64,000 nucleotides of DNA. Origin: Agarivorans albus. Its GTDB lineage: Bacteria > Pseudomonadota > Gammaproteobacteria > Enterobacterales > Celerinatantimonadaceae. The position numbers were made by a program, and so were the translations under genes. The stretch spans positions 2,970,972 through 3,034,971 of the forward strand of contig NZ_AP023032.1 in assembly GCF_019670105.1 (NCBI RefSeq). Reading direction: 5' to 3'. The notes beneath the pieces are model-generated. The model saw only the letters and a list, made by a program, of their open reading frames with translations, was not told the origin of the DNA and did not search any database. Positions 50,514 through 60,186 of this stretch are shown here, piece by piece (position 1 is the first letter of the stretch; each line of letters opens with the position of its first letter).

Positions 50514-51602
50514 TTAGCGATTGCGCTGGGCAAAGTCAGCCATAAAGTCTACTAAGGCTTGCACGCCTTCAATTGGCATTGCATTGTAAATGCTTGCACG
50601 CATACCACCAACAATTCGGTGACCTTTTAAAGTCACCAATCCAGCGGCTGCAGACTCGGCTAAAAAGGCGGCATCCAGCTCGCTATTCGCTAACTGAAAA
50701 GGCACATTCATTTTGGAACGGTTTTCAGGAGCAACATTATTTTGGTAGAAATCACTACTATCAATATATGAGTAAAGTAACTCGGCTTTAGCTGCATTTT
50801 TCTCAGCCATTGCAGTTAATCCACCCTGTTGCTTTAACCATTTAAACACCAAGCCAGCTAAATACCATGAATAGGTAGGCGGGGTATTAAACATGGAATC
50901 ACTGCCCGCTAATAAGCTGTAGTTAAAGATATTTGGTGTTAATGGGTGAGCGTTATCCAGTAAATCGTCACGCACAATAGCAATCGCTAAACCCGAAGGG
51001 CCAATATTCTTTTGCGCGCCAGCGTAAATTAAACCGAACTTACTCACATCAATAGGTTGCGACAAAATCGTTGAAGAGAAATCGCCGACTAATACCATGT
51101 CTCCCACATCGGGGATGTCATCAATGGCAATGCCCTCGATGGTTTCATTTGGGCAGTAATGAACATAAGCGGCATCTTTATCTAATTGCCACTCAGCGCT
51201 TGGCTTTACGCTGATTTGTCCTTGCTCATTGCTACTTAGCGCGTCAAATACACTCGCTTGGGCGTGCTTTTCACCCTCAGCTACTGCACCTTTAGACCAC
51301 TGGCCAGTAGTAATAAAGCTGATTGACTTTTTATCACCTAATAGGTTTAGCGGCGCAGCAGCAAATTGACCACGTCCACCACCTTGGCAAAACAGCACTT
51401 TGTAGTTATCTGGAATATTTAATAAATCGCGGAGATCTTGCTCGGCCTCGGCGGCCATAGCGATATATTCTTTACCACGGTGACTAACTTCCATCACCGA
51501 TACACCTAGACCTTGCCAGTTACAAAACTCGGCTTGCGCCTGCTTCATTACCGCTTCAGGTAACATCGCAGGACCAGCACAAAAGTTATAGATTTTGTCC
51601 AT
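50514..51602 (-). CDS. serC: Phosphoserine aminotransferase
   Basis: A 362-residue class V PLP aminotransferase. The N-terminal [14 protein letters not shown], the PLP lysine in [12 protein letters not shown], and [13 protein letters not shown] match SerC. It makes phosphoserine, and with PdxB-type steps it serves pyridoxal synthesis. It is the first gene of the amino-acid cluster, 107 bp after gyrA. Confidence 0.97.
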   Translation of the reverse strand: MDKIYNFCAGPAMLPEAVMKQAQAEFCNWQGLGVSVMEVSHRGKEYIAMAAEAEQDLRDLLNIPDNYKVLFCQGGGRGQFAAAPLNLLGDKKSISFITTGQWSKGAVAEGEKHAQASVFDALSSNEQGQISVKPSAEWQLDKDAAYVHYCPNETIEGIAIDDIPDVGDMVLVGDFSSTILSQPIDVSKFGLIYAGAQKNIGPSGLAIAIVRDDLLDNAHPLTPNIFNYSLLAGSDSMFNTPPTYSWYLAGLVFKWLKQQGGLTAMAEKNAAKAELLYSYIDSSDFYQNNVAPENRSKMNVPFQLANSELDAAFLAESAAAGLVTLKGHRIVGGMRASIYNAMPIEGVQALVDFMADFAQRNR

Positions 51603-51659
51603 GCTACATCTCTTACTCTATGTTGTGTGCGACCACTTAAGTGGTTCATATAATCTATT

Positions 51660-51693
51660 TAAACTAAAACGAGCGGCTAAAAGCCGCCCGTTG
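51660..51693 (-). terminator. Probable terminator after gyrA
   Basis: GCGGCT (51673-51678) pairs with AGCCGC (51682-51687) around a 3-nt loop. On the minus strand it is followed by a T-rich tract (TCGTTTTAGTTT). It lies about 22 bp after the gyrA stop and before serC. Confidence 0.7.
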
Positions 51694-51708
51694 TTTTATA
51701 TTTTTAGC

Positions 51709-54414
51709 TTACTGCTGATCGGGCTCTGCCTCACCAGCATCGTCTGCACTTGGTGCATCCTCGCTTGGTGCTGCATCACTTACCTCAGCCGCCTGCTCGC
51801 CTTCGGCTAGCTCTTCTAACTCGTCTTCTTCAATTTCATCGATACGCTGAAGGCCTACCACTTTCTCATCTTCAGAAGTACGGATTAAAGTAACACCTTG
51901 CGTATTACGACCAACTAGAGAAACTTCATTTACTCGAGTACGCACCAAGGTGCCACCGTTAGTAATTAGCATCATTTCTTGCGCTTCGGTTACCTGAACC
52001 GCACCAACCACTAGGCCGTTACGCTCGCTCACCTTAATAGAAACAACACCTTTAGTTGCACGGCTCTTAGCTGGGTACTCATCAAGCTTGGTACGCTTAC
52101 CGTAACCATTTTCTGTAGCGGTAAGAATATCACCGTCACCGGTTGGCACAATCAACGATACCACTTTCTGGCCAGCATCAAGTGAAATACCACGAACACC
52201 AGCAGCGGTACGACCCATTGGACGCAATGCCAATAGCTCTTCGCCAGTTTCTGGGTCCAGCTTCACCGCGCCAGTTTCACTATCACGTTGCTTCTCGTTA
52301 AAGCGAACCACTTTACCTGCATCAGAGAACAGCATGATTTCGTTATTACCGTTGGTAATATCTACGCCAATTAGCTTGTCATCATCATTAAGGTTAATAG
52401 CACGAATACCACTTGATAACGGACGTTTAAATGCTGTTAGCGGAGTTTTCTTAACGGTACCGTTAGCGGTAGCAAACAAGATGAACTTGTCTTCTTCGTA
52501 CTCACGTACTGGCAAGATAGCGGTGATGCGCTCATCTTCGGTTAACGGAAGTAAGTTAACAATTGGCTTACCACGTGCTTGGCGACTCGCCAGCGGCAGC
52601 TGGTAAACCTTCATCCAGTAAACTTTACCTACCGTTGAGAAACACAGTACGGTGTCGTGAGTATTGGCAACCAGCAATTTCTCGATGAAATCTTCATTCT
52701 TCATCTTAGTTGCTGCTTTACCTTTACCACCACGGCGCTGAGATTCGTACTCAGTCAATGGTTGGTACTTAACGTAGCCTTCGTGAGATAGGGTTACTAC
52801 CACGTCTTCTTCGTTAATTAAGTCTTCTAGAGAAATATCAGCACTGTTGGCAGAAATCTCGGTGCGACGCTCATCACCAAACTGCTCACGCACTTCGATA
52901 AGTTCGTCACGAATTACTTCCATCAAACGCTCAGGGCTATTTAAGATGTGCAGTAATTCGGCGATAAGTTCCAACAGGTCTTTGTATTCGCCAATGATTT
53001 TTTCATGTTCTAGACCGGTTAACTTGTGTAAACGTAAGTCTAGAATTGCTTGAGCTTGAATTGGTGTGATGAAGTATTGGCCATCACGAATACCAAATTC
53101 AGCTTCTAACCAATCTGGGCGAGCCGCGTCATCACCAGCACGCTCTAACATTGCTGATACTGCGCCTAAATCCCAACCTTTAGCCACTAATGCAGCTTTT
53201 GCTTCAGCAGGCGTTGGTGAGGTTTTGATTAGCTCAATAATCTCATCGATATTAGCTAGCGCAATGGCTAAGCCTTCAAGGATGTGGGCGCGATCGCGCG
53301 CTTTGCGCAATTCAAATACGGTTCGACGTGTAACTACTTCGCGGCGGTGGCGAATGAAACACTCGATCATTTCTTGCAGGTTGAATATCTTAGGCTGGCC
53401 GTTATCCAAGGCCACCATATTCATACCAAAAGATACCTGCATTTGCGTTTGTGAATACAAGTTGTTTAGTACAACTTCGCCCACAGCATCACGCTTAAGC
53501 TCAACCACAATACGCATACCGTCTTTATCAGACTCATCACGTAGAGCAGAAATACCTTCTAGCTTTTTATCTTTAACCAGCTCGGCCATCTTCTCGATTA
53601 AGCGAGCTTTGTTCACCTGGTAAGGGATTTCGTGAACAATAATGGTTTCTTTACCATTTTTCTCGGTAACTACTTCGGCTTTAGCACGAATAGAAACTTT
53701 GCCACGACCAGTGCGGTAAGCTTGAATAACACCAGCACGGCCGTTAATGATACCGGCAGTAGGGAAATCTGGCGCTGGAATAAATTCCATCAGCTCATCA
53801 ATAGTGATGTCTGGGTTTTCAATCATTGCCAAACAACCGTTAACCACTTCGGTTAAGTTGTGTGGTGGAATGTTGGTCGCCATACCTACCGCAATACCAG
53901 AAGAACCATTAACCAATAGGTTAGGAACTCGAGTTGGCAGTACTTCAGGGATTTGCTCTGTACCATCGTAGTTAGGTACGAAGTCTACGGTTTCTTTTTC
54001 TAAGTCGGCCAGTAAAGAGTGGGCTAACTTATCCATACGGATTTCGGTATAACGCATGGCCGCCGCAGAATCGCCGTCCACCGAACCAAAGTTACCTTGA
54101 CCGTCTACCAACATGTAACGCAGCGAAAATGGCTGCGCCATGCGAACAATCGTATCGTAAACAGCACTATCACCATGTGGGTGATATTTACCAATTACGT
54201 CACCTACCACACGGGCAGATTTTTTATAGGGTTTATTCCAGTCGTTACCCAAAACATTCATTGCGTAAAGCACCCGGCGATGTACTGGTTTTAAACCATC
54301 ACGTACATCTGGCAAGGCGCGCCCCACAATAACGCTCATGGCGTAATCAAGATATGAGCTCTTTAGCTCATCCTCAATATTGACCGGCGTAATCTCTTTT
54401 GCAAGATCGCTCAT
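51709..54414 (-). CDS. gyrA: DNA gyrase subunit A
   Basis: A 901-residue type II topoisomerase subunit. The N-terminal breakage-reunion domain has the active-site Tyr in [10 protein letters not shown]. The quinolone region [19 protein letters not shown] carries Ser and Asp at the usual wild-type positions 83 and 87. The GyrA box QRRGGKG lies in the C-terminal domain. The C-terminal domain has an extra segment of about 20 residues ([18 protein letters not shown]) compared with E. coli, and the tail is acidic. An upstream TTG (54423) lies too close to AAGGA. The ATG at 54414 gives the standard [10 protein letters not shown] start. Confidence 0.97.
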   Translation of the reverse strand: MSDLAKEITPVNIEDELKSSYLDYAMSVIVGRALPDVRDGLKPVHRRVLYAMNVLGNDWNKPYKKSARVVGDVIGKYHPHGDSAVYDTIVRMAQPFSLRYMLVDGQGNFGSVDGDSAAAMRYTEIRMDKLAHSLLADLEKETVDFVPNYDGTEQIPEVLPTRVPNLLVNGSSGIAVGMATNIPPHNLTEVVNGCLAMIENPDITIDELMEFIPAPDFPTAGIINGRAGVIQAYRTGRGKVSIRAKAEVVTEKNGKETIIVHEIPYQVNKARLIEKMAELVKDKKLEGISALRDESDKDGMRIVVELKRDAVGEVVLNNLYSQTQMQVSFGMNMVALDNGQPKIFNLQEMIECFIRHRREVVTRRTVFELRKARDRAHILEGLAIALANIDEIIELIKTSPTPAEAKAALVAKGWDLGAVSAMLERAGDDAARPDWLEAEFGIRDGQYFITPIQAQAILDLRLHKLTGLEHEKIIGEYKDLLELIAELLHILNSPERLMEVIRDELIEVREQFGDERRTEISANSADISLEDLINEEDVVVTLSHEGYVKYQPLTEYESQRRGGKGKAATKMKNEDFIEKLLVANTHDTVLCFSTVGKVYWMKVYQLPLASRQARGKPIVNLLPLTEDERITAILPVREYEEDKFILFATANGTVKKTPLTAFKRPLSSGIRAINLNDDDKLIGVDITNGNNEIMLFSDAGKVVRFNEKQRDSETGAVKLDPETGEELLALRPMGRTAAGVRGISLDAGQKVVSLIVPTGDGDILTATENGYGKRTKLDEYPAKSRATKGVVSIKVSERNGLVVGAVQVTEAQEMMLITNGGTLVRTRVNEVSLVGRNTQGVTLIRTSEDEKVVGLQRIDEIEEDELEELAEGEQAAEVSDAAPSEDAPSADDAGEAEPDQQ

Positions 54415-54619
54415 AGACGACAAAATCCTTCGTTTTTATTGCTTTTTACAATTACTCAGCGTAATCGCAAACTTTACCATAAAATAACGGCCTTAACAGG
54501 CTTGATGTCGCTCTTTTCAGTTAGAAAAATGAAAAAACTCAAGAATTGAACAAAAGCTAGTGACTGCAATGAACAAGTTCTTATAATGCCTACAAATACT
54601 GACGTGGATTGACAAGTTT

Positions 54620-55342
54620 ATGGAACACCCTCAAAGCAACGAAAATGTTGACCATCAAGAAATTGCACATTTTGCAGGCTTAGCCTCACGTTGGTGGGAT
54701 AAACAAGGGGAATTCAAAACCCTTCACCAAATCAATCCACTGCGTTTAGATTATATTGAGCGCGGCGCGGCAGGCTTATTTGGCAAAAAAGTACTCGATG
54801 TGGGCTGCGGTGGCGGCATTTTAGCCGAAAGCATGGCGGTTCGTGGTGCAGACGTTACTGCTATTGATATGGGCAAAGAACAAATTGAAGTTGCCAAGCT
54901 ACATGCTTTAGAAACCGGTAGCCAACTTAACTACTTACAAACCACTGCAGAAGCGCATGCCGAAGCCCATCAAGCGCACTACGATGTAGTAACCTGCATG
55001 GAGATGATAGAGCACGTACCGGACCCAGGCTCAGTGATTGCGGCTTGTGCCAGCATGGTTAAACCGGGCGGTAAAGTATTTGTCTCTACTATTAACCGAA
55101 CGCCAAAAGCCTACCTTTATATGATTCTGGCTGCCGAGAAGTTACTAAAAATTGTTCCCGATGGCACTCACCAGCATGACAAATTCATTCGCCCGTCCGA
55201 GCTACTAGCATGGGCCGACCAAAGCAACTTACGTAGTGAAGCCATTAGTGGTGTGCAATTTACCCCTATTATTGAAAGCTTTCGCTTAAGTCGAAACGTA
55301 GATGTTAACTACATGGTGCAACTAGCTAAACCGGAGCAATAA
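54620..55342 (+). CDS. ubiG: Ubiquinone O-methyltransferase UbiG
   Basis: A 240-residue SAM-dependent methyltransferase. SAM motif I is [13 protein letters not shown] (near residue 58), with the family [29 protein letters not shown] block at about 18-46. It catalyses both O-methylations in ubiquinone synthesis. It is divergent from gyrA across about 205 bp. Its stop overlaps the next gene's start by one base (TAATG). Confidence 0.97.
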   Translation: MEHPQSNENVDHQEIAHFAGLASRWWDKQGEFKTLHQINPLRLDYIERGAAGLFGKKVLDVGCGGGILAESMAVRGADVTAIDMGKEQIEVAKLHALETGSQLNYLQTTAEAHAEAHQAHYDVVTCMEMIEHVPDPGSVIAACASMVKPGGKVFVSTINRTPKAYLYMILAAEKLLKIVPDGTHQHDKFIRPSELLAWADQSNLRSEAISGVQFTPIIESFRLSRNVDVNYMVQLAKPEQ

Positions 55343-56016
55343 TGAATAAGCAAGCGGCGGTATTGTTCGACCTTGATGGTACCTTACTTGATACTGCACC
55401 AGACTTAGGCGCTGCTGCTAACTATGTGCTTGAACAACACCAACAAGCGCCGCTCAGCTTAGCCCAAGCGCGCCAGCTTAGCTCTCACGGCGCTATCGGT
55501 TTGCTAAAAGCAGGCTTTGGCAGCACTTGGGAGCAGCAGCCCCAAGCTGAATTACGCCAACAATTGCTTGACTACTATGAGCAAAACATCTGCCAAGGCA
55601 CCGACTTTTTTCCCGGTATTAAACAAACATTACAATGGCTTAACCAACACCAGATTCCTTGGGGAGTTATTACCAATAAACCCGAGGGTTTAAGTAAGCA
55701 GTTACTTCGCTTCTTCCCCGAGTTTGAACAGTCTGGCGTATTGGTTGGCGGCGATACACTGCCACTGCGTAAGCCCGATCCTGCCCCAATGCTATTGGCT
55801 TGCCAAATCATAAAGGTTAAGCCAGAGAACTGCTTATATGTGGGCGATGCTGAACGCGATATTCAGGCGGGCAATAATACCAATATGACTACCCTATTGG
55901 CCCTTTGGGGTTATCTCTCTAAAGAAGACAAAGTTGAGCAATGGGCTGCAAATATTCACTGCCAAAAAAGTGAACAGCTCGAACAAACAATAATCGACTG
56001 GCTGGGCGATTTGTAA
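55342..56016 (+). CDS. mupP: HAD phosphatase after ubiG, MupP-like (annotated Gph in many genomes)
   Basis: A 224-residue HAD hydrolase. Motif I is FDLDGTLLDTAPDLG (residues 9-23), motif II is VITNKPEG, the Lys is in RKPDPAP, and motif IV is YVGDAERDIQAG. The last motif and the position directly after ubiG resemble MupP, the N-acetylmuramic acid 6-phosphate phosphatase of peptidoglycan recycling in Pseudomonas. Phosphoglycolate phosphatase (Gph) is the close alternative. The start is coupled to ubiG. No clear plus-strand terminator follows. Confidence 0.75.
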   Translation: MNKQAAVLFDLDGTLLDTAPDLGAAANYVLEQHQQAPLSLAQARQLSSHGAIGLLKAGFGSTWEQQPQAELRQQLLDYYEQNICQGTDFFPGIKQTLQWLNQHQIPWGVITNKPEGLSKQLLRFFPEFEQSGVLVGGDTLPLRKPDPAPMLLACQIIKVKPENCLYVGDAERDIQAGNNTNMTTLLALWGYLSKEDKVEQWAANIHCQKSEQLEQTIIDWLGDL

Positions 56017-56061
56017 GCAAGTTCAAGTTTTATAAAAATAAATTTTTTGAGTAAAATTTTA

Positions 56062-56088
56062 CGAAAAAAAACTTGCATTAATGCAAGC
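56062..56088 (-). terminator. Terminator-like hairpin pointing leftward, no matching gene
   Basis: CTTGCA (56072-56077) pairs with TGCAAG (56082-56087) in a perfect 16-bp palindrome. On the minus strand it is followed by eight T (56064-56071). No minus-strand gene lies just upstream of it, so it could end an unannotated small RNA or be a protein-binding palindrome. Confidence 0.45.
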
Positions 56089-56148
56089 TTAGTCAGCTTA
56101 TATAGATAGCTAGTTAGTAACTACTAACATAGCCGAGTTATTTGCAAG

Positions 56149-56157
56149 TTATACACA
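56149..56157 (+). promoter_or_regulatory. DnaA box before nrdA
   Basis: TTATACACA matches the DnaA 9-mer consensus exactly. DnaA boxes upstream of nrdAB are known in E. coli. It overlaps the left NrdR-like site by five bases. Confidence 0.6.
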
Positions 56158-56168
56158 ATATCTTCAAC
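56153..56168 (+). promoter_or_regulatory. NrdR-like box, left copy
   Basis: ACACAATATCTTCAAC keeps the left half of the NrdR palindrome (ACACWATAT) and only a poor right half. It lies 75 bp before the better copy. Confidence 0.45.
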
Positions 56169-56227
56169 TTTGCCAAGACTTGCGAAAAAGCCAAAACCTC
56201 ATTATCTTGTATCCATAAAATTTGAAA

Positions 56228-56243
56228 ACACTATATCTAGTGG
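56228..56243 (+). promoter_or_regulatory. NrdR box, right copy, upstream of nrdA
   Basis: ACACTATATCTAGTGG is close to the NrdR consensus ACACWATATATWGTGT, with both half-sites kept. It is about 64 bp before the nrdA ATG. NrdR represses ribonucleotide reductase genes when dATP is high. Confidence 0.75.
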
Positions 56244-56306
56244 CTAAGGAAAAATAGCAGTACTAGATCAGCAGTAGCGAAATTAGGATAACAGGGCCTC
56301 CCCTTC

Positions 56307-58592
56307 ATGAATAAAGATCTTCTGATAACCAAACGCAGCGGTAAACAAGAAGCGATCAACTTAGACAAGATTCACCGAGTGATAACTTGGGCCGCTAAAG
56401 GCCTTAAAAATGTCTCGGTATCGCAGGTAGAACTTAAGTCTCATATCCAGTTCTACGATGGCATGGCCACTAAAGATATTCATGAAACCATAATTAAGGC
56501 TGCGGCAGATTTAATCTCTCAAGAAACGCCAGATTACCAATTTTTGGCGGCGCGTTTAGCAGTATTCCATTTACGCAAAAAAGCCTATGGTCAATTTGAA
56601 CCACCTAAGCTTTACGACCACGTAGTAAAACAGTGTGAAGCTGGCCGCTACGACATGCATTTGCTTAAAGACTACAGCCCTGAAGAATTTGCCCAAATGG
56701 ACGACTTTATCGACCATTGGCGCGACATGGACTTCTCATACGGGGCAGTTAAGCAACTTGAAGGGAAATACCTAGTACAAAACCGTGTTACTGGTGAGAT
56801 TTTCGAGAGTGCCCAGTTCTTGTATATTTTGGTAGCAGCCTGTTTATTTGCTCACTACGACAAGTCGGTTCGCCTTGATTACATTCGTCGCTTCTATGAT
56901 GCGACGTCTAAATTTAAGATCTCTTTACCTACGCCAATCATGTCGGGGGTACGTACCCCAACTCGCCAGTTTAGCTCTTGTGTATTGATTGAGTGTGGCG
57001 ACAGCTTAGAATCAATTAATGCCACTGCTTCTTCAATCGTAACTTACGTTTCTCAACGTGCAGGTATTGGTATTAACGCAGGTCGTATTCGCGCCCTAGG
57101 CAGTGAAATTCGCGGTGGTGAAGCCTTCCACACTGGTTGTATTCCGTTTTATAAGTATTTCCAAACAGCAGTTAAATGTTGTTCTCAAGGCGGCGTTCGC
57201 GGCGGTGCAGCCACTATTTTCTACCCGTTTTGGCACTTAGAAGTAGAATCACTCTTAGTACTTAAAAACAACCGTGGTGTAGACGATAACCGAGTTCGTC
57301 ACATGGACTACGGTGTGCAGCTTAACAAGCTGATGTACCAACGCTTGGTAAAAGGTGAAAACATCACCCTATTCTCGCCAAGTGATGCACCAGGGCTTTA
57401 CGATGCCTTCTTTGAAGATCAAGACAAGTTTGAAAGCTTGTATGTGAAATACGAGCAAGACCCAAGCATCCGTAAAGAGCAAATTAAGGCTGTTGACCTA
57501 TTCTCGTTGCTAATGCAAGAGCGCGCCTCAACGGGTCGTATCTACATTCAAAACGTAGACCACTGTAATACTCACAGCCCATTTGACCCAGCACAAGCAC
57601 CGGTTCGCCAATCTAACCTATGTTTAGAAATTGCCTTACCAACTAAGCCGCTACAACACGTACATGATGAAAATGGCGAAATTGCCCTTTGTACACTTTC
57701 GGCCTTTAACTTAGGCGCTATTGAAGACTTAAATGAGTTAGAAGAGCTGTCTGACCTTGCTGTTCGTGCTCTAGATAGCCTGCTAGATTATCAAGACTAC
57801 CCTATCAAAGCCGCTAAGAAGGGCTCTGATGGCCGTCGTACCTTAGGGATAGGTGTTATCAACTACGCCTACTACCTAGCTAAAAATGGCACTAAGTACA
57901 GCGATGGCAGTGCCAACAACCTGACTCACCGCACCTTTGAAGCGATTCAATACTGGTTGCTTAAGGCCTCTATGCGCTTAGCCAAAGAGCAAGGCGCTTG
58001 CCCAATGTTTAACGAGACGACCTACTCGAAAGGTGTATTGCCTATCGATACTTACAAACAGTCGTTAGACAAGCTTAGCGATGAGCCTTTGCATTACGAC
58101 TGGGAAGAGCTACGTGAAGAGATTGTGACTCACGGCTTACGTAACTCAACGCTTTCTGCCTTAATGCCGTCAGAGACTTCTAGCCAGATTTCAAATGCCA
58201 CTAACGGTATTGAGCCACCTCGCGGTTTTATTAGCGTTAAAGCCAGTAAAGACGGTATTTTGAAACAAGTTGTGCCAGAGTTTGAAGCACTTAAAGACAA
58301 CTACGAATTACTGTGGGACATTCCTAGTAACGAAGGTTACTTGCAGCTAGTTGGCCTAATGCAGAAGTTTGTTGACCAAAGTATCTCGGCCAACACTAAC
58401 TACGACCCAAGCCGTTATGAAGGTAACCGCGTTCCAATGAAAGCATTAATTGCCGACTTGCTAACCGCCTACAAATATGGGGTTAAAACGCTGTACTACC
58501 ATAACACCCGCGACGGTGCTAGCGACCAACAAGACGACCTGAAGCCAGAGCCAGAAGATGATGATTGCGCTGGCGGAGCATGTAAGATTTAA
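56307..58592 (+). CDS. nrdA: Class Ia ribonucleotide reductase, large subunit
   Basis: A 761-residue protein. An N-terminal ATP cone starts at ITKRSGKQEAINLDKIHRV. Active-site segments include FSSCVLIECGDSLESI, NLCLEIALPTKP and STLSALMPSETSSQI. The C-terminal redox tail DDDCAGGACKI is the same type as in E. coli. It reduces ribonucleoside diphosphates to deoxy forms, with NrdB supplying the tyrosyl radical. The promoter region carries NrdR and DnaA sites. Confidence 0.98.
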   Translation: MNKDLLITKRSGKQEAINLDKIHRVITWAAKGLKNVSVSQVELKSHIQFYDGMATKDIHETIIKAAADLISQETPDYQFLAARLAVFHLRKKAYGQFEPPKLYDHVVKQCEAGRYDMHLLKDYSPEEFAQMDDFIDHWRDMDFSYGAVKQLEGKYLVQNRVTGEIFESAQFLYILVAACLFAHYDKSVRLDYIRRFYDATSKFKISLPTPIMSGVRTPTRQFSSCVLIECGDSLESINATASSIVTYVSQRAGIGINAGRIRALGSEIRGGEAFHTGCIPFYKYFQTAVKCCSQGGVRGGAATIFYPFWHLEVESLLVLKNNRGVDDNRVRHMDYGVQLNKLMYQRLVKGENITLFSPSDAPGLYDAFFEDQDKFESLYVKYEQDPSIRKEQIKAVDLFSLLMQERASTGRIYIQNVDHCNTHSPFDPAQAPVRQSNLCLEIALPTKPLQHVHDENGEIALCTLSAFNLGAIEDLNELEELSDLAVRALDSLLDYQDYPIKAAKKGSDGRRTLGIGVINYAYYLAKNGTKYSDGSANNLTHRTFEAIQYWLLKASMRLAKEQGACPMFNETTYSKGVLPIDTYKQSLDKLSDEPLHYDWEELREEIVTHGLRNSTLSALMPSETSSQISNATNGIEPPRGFISVKASKDGILKQVVPEFEALKDNYELLWDIPSNEGYLQLVGLMQKFVDQSISANTNYDPSRYEGNRVPMKALIADLLTAYKYGVKTLYYHNTRDGASDQQDDLKPEPEDDDCAGGACKI

Positions 58593-58642
58593 GCCAAGTT
58601 TACGCGCTAAAGCGCATTAAGAAATTTTTAGGAAAAATGTAG

Positions 58643-59773
58643 ATGAGCTACTCAATTTTTACTCAAAATGCCAACGATGCTACCAAAGAACCCATGTTCT
58701 TTGGTCAGCCTGTAAACGTGGCCCGATATGACCAACAACGTCATGAGATTTTTGAAAAACTAATCGAAAAACAACTGTCTTTCTTCTGGCGACCAGAAGA
58801 AGTAGACGTAAGCCGTGACCGTATTGACTACAACAAGCTGCCGGCTCACGAACAGCATATTTTTATTAGTAACCTTAAGTACCAAACACTGCTTGATAGT
58901 ATTCAAGGCCGCTCGCCTAACGTGGCGTTGTTACCATTAGTTAGTTTGCCAGAGTTAGAAACCTGGATTGAAACTTGGGCCTTTAGTGAAACCATTCACT
59001 CTCGCTCATACACCCACATTATCCGTAATGTAATGGGCAATCCAGGTGAAGTATTTGATGACATCATGGAAAATGAAGAGATCATCAAACGCGCTAACGA
59101 CATTGCCGGCTACTACGACGATCTGATTCAAGCCACCTCTATTTACCACCTGCATGGTGAAGGAGAGCATGAGGTTGATGGTGTTGTTCATGACATCACT
59201 GTGCGAGAGCTTAAGAAAAAGTTATACCTTTGCTTAATGTCGGTAAACGTACTTGAAGCGATTCGCTTCTACGTAAGCTTTGCCTGTTCATTTGCCTTTG
59301 CAGAGCGCGAGTTAATGGAAGGTAACGCCAAAATCATCAAGCTAATTGCCCGTGACGAAGCACTGCATTTAACCGGTACTCAGCACATGATTAACCTAAT
59401 GCGCGAAGGCAAAGACGATCCAGAAATGGCCGAAATTGCTGCCGAGTGTGAAGTAGACGCATGGCGCATGTTTACCGATGCCGCAGAGCAAGAAAAAGAA
59501 TGGGCAAAATACCTGTTCAAAGATGGCTCGATGATTGGGTTAAATGAAGACATTCTATGCCAATACGTTGAATACATTACCAATACCCGCATGCAAGCAG
59601 TTGGTTTGTTACCTTGCTTTGAAGATCGCAGCAATCCTATCCCTTGGATTAACTCTTGGTTGGTATCAGACAACGTGCAAGTGGCACCACAAGAAGCAGA
59701 GATCAGCTCTTACTTAGTAGGGCAAATTGACTCTAGTATTGATATCGACGACTTCGAGGACTTTGAGCTGTAA
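58643..59773 (+). CDS. nrdB: Class Ia ribonucleotide reductase, small subunit
   Basis: A 376-residue ferritin-like protein with diiron ligands in [21 protein letters not shown] and [19 protein letters not shown]. The radical tyrosine lies in the first of these blocks. It makes the stable tyrosyl radical for NrdA. It is 50 bp after nrdA and overlaps yfaE by one base. Confidence 0.98.
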   Translation: MSYSIFTQNANDATKEPMFFGQPVNVARYDQQRHEIFEKLIEKQLSFFWRPEEVDVSRDRIDYNKLPAHEQHIFISNLKYQTLLDSIQGRSPNVALLPLVSLPELETWIETWAFSETIHSRSYTHIIRNVMGNPGEVFDDIMENEEIIKRANDIAGYYDDLIQATSIYHLHGEGEHEVDGVVHDITVRELKKKLYLCLMSVNVLEAIRFYVSFACSFAFAERELMEGNAKIIKLIARDEALHLTGTQHMINLMREGKDDPEMAEIAAECEVDAWRMFTDAAEQEKEWAKYLFKDGSMIGLNEDILCQYVEYITNTRMQAVGLLPCFEDRSNPIPWINSWLVSDNVQVAPQEAEISSYLVGQIDSSIDIDDFEDFEL

Positions 59774-60060
59774 TGTCTCAAAAAGAAGGCCGCGTTATTG
59801 CAGGCGGAATAGAAGTGGTGGTTGATAGCCACCACAAAAGCATCTTAGAAGCGTATGAACAAGCTGGCTTTACGCCGGAGTATCATTGCCGCGAAGGTGT
59901 ATGCGGCGCCTGCAGAACCACCCTAGTAAAAGGCGAAGTGGAATATAGCCACACGCCTTTAGCTAACATTCCTAAAGGGCAAATTCTTAGCTGTTGTAGC
60001 AAGCCCAAAGGCATTGTTGAGTTAGCCGAACAACCTCCGTTCAAGCGCCAAATTGCCTAA
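59773..60060 (+). CDS. yfaE: 2Fe-2S ferredoxin YfaE, partner of NrdB
   Basis: A 95-residue plant-type ferredoxin. Cluster cysteines lie in CREGVCGACRTTL (near residues 39-51) and a later LSCCSKPKG. It helps build or renew the NrdB diiron-tyrosyl cofactor. The ATG overlaps the nrdB stop (TAATG). Confidence 0.95.
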   Translation: MSQKEGRVIAGGIEVVVDSHHKSILEAYEQAGFTPEYHCREGVCGACRTTLVKGEVEYSHTPLANIPKGQILSCCSKPKGIVELAEQPPFKRQIA

Positions 60061-60139
60061 AAGTAGTCCTTACATTGCTCCTTAACTACGCGATGTATGG
60101 ACTATACTTTCAATAATCTCTTTAGTTTTTCGGCAACTA

Positions 60140-60170
60140 ACAGATAACTTAACTATCTGTGTTTTTCTTT
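60140..60170 (+). terminator. Probable terminator after nrdAB-yfaE
   Basis: ACAGATA (60140-60146) pairs with TATCTGT (60154-60160) around a 7-nt loop and is followed by G then five T. The stem is AT-rich, so strength is uncertain. It lies 80 bp after yfaE and 17 bp before the next gene. Confidence 0.55.
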
Positions 60171-60186
60171 GTCTTGTGAGGCCAAC

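Noticed and set aside
53066-53623. 185-codon plus-strand frame inside gyrA
   Set aside because: Ser/Arg-rich shadow of gyrA on the other strand; no domain features.
56149-56157. Replication origin near nrdA
   Set aside because: One DnaA box without neighbours, an AT-rich unwinding region or dnaA/gidA context fits nrdA regulation better.
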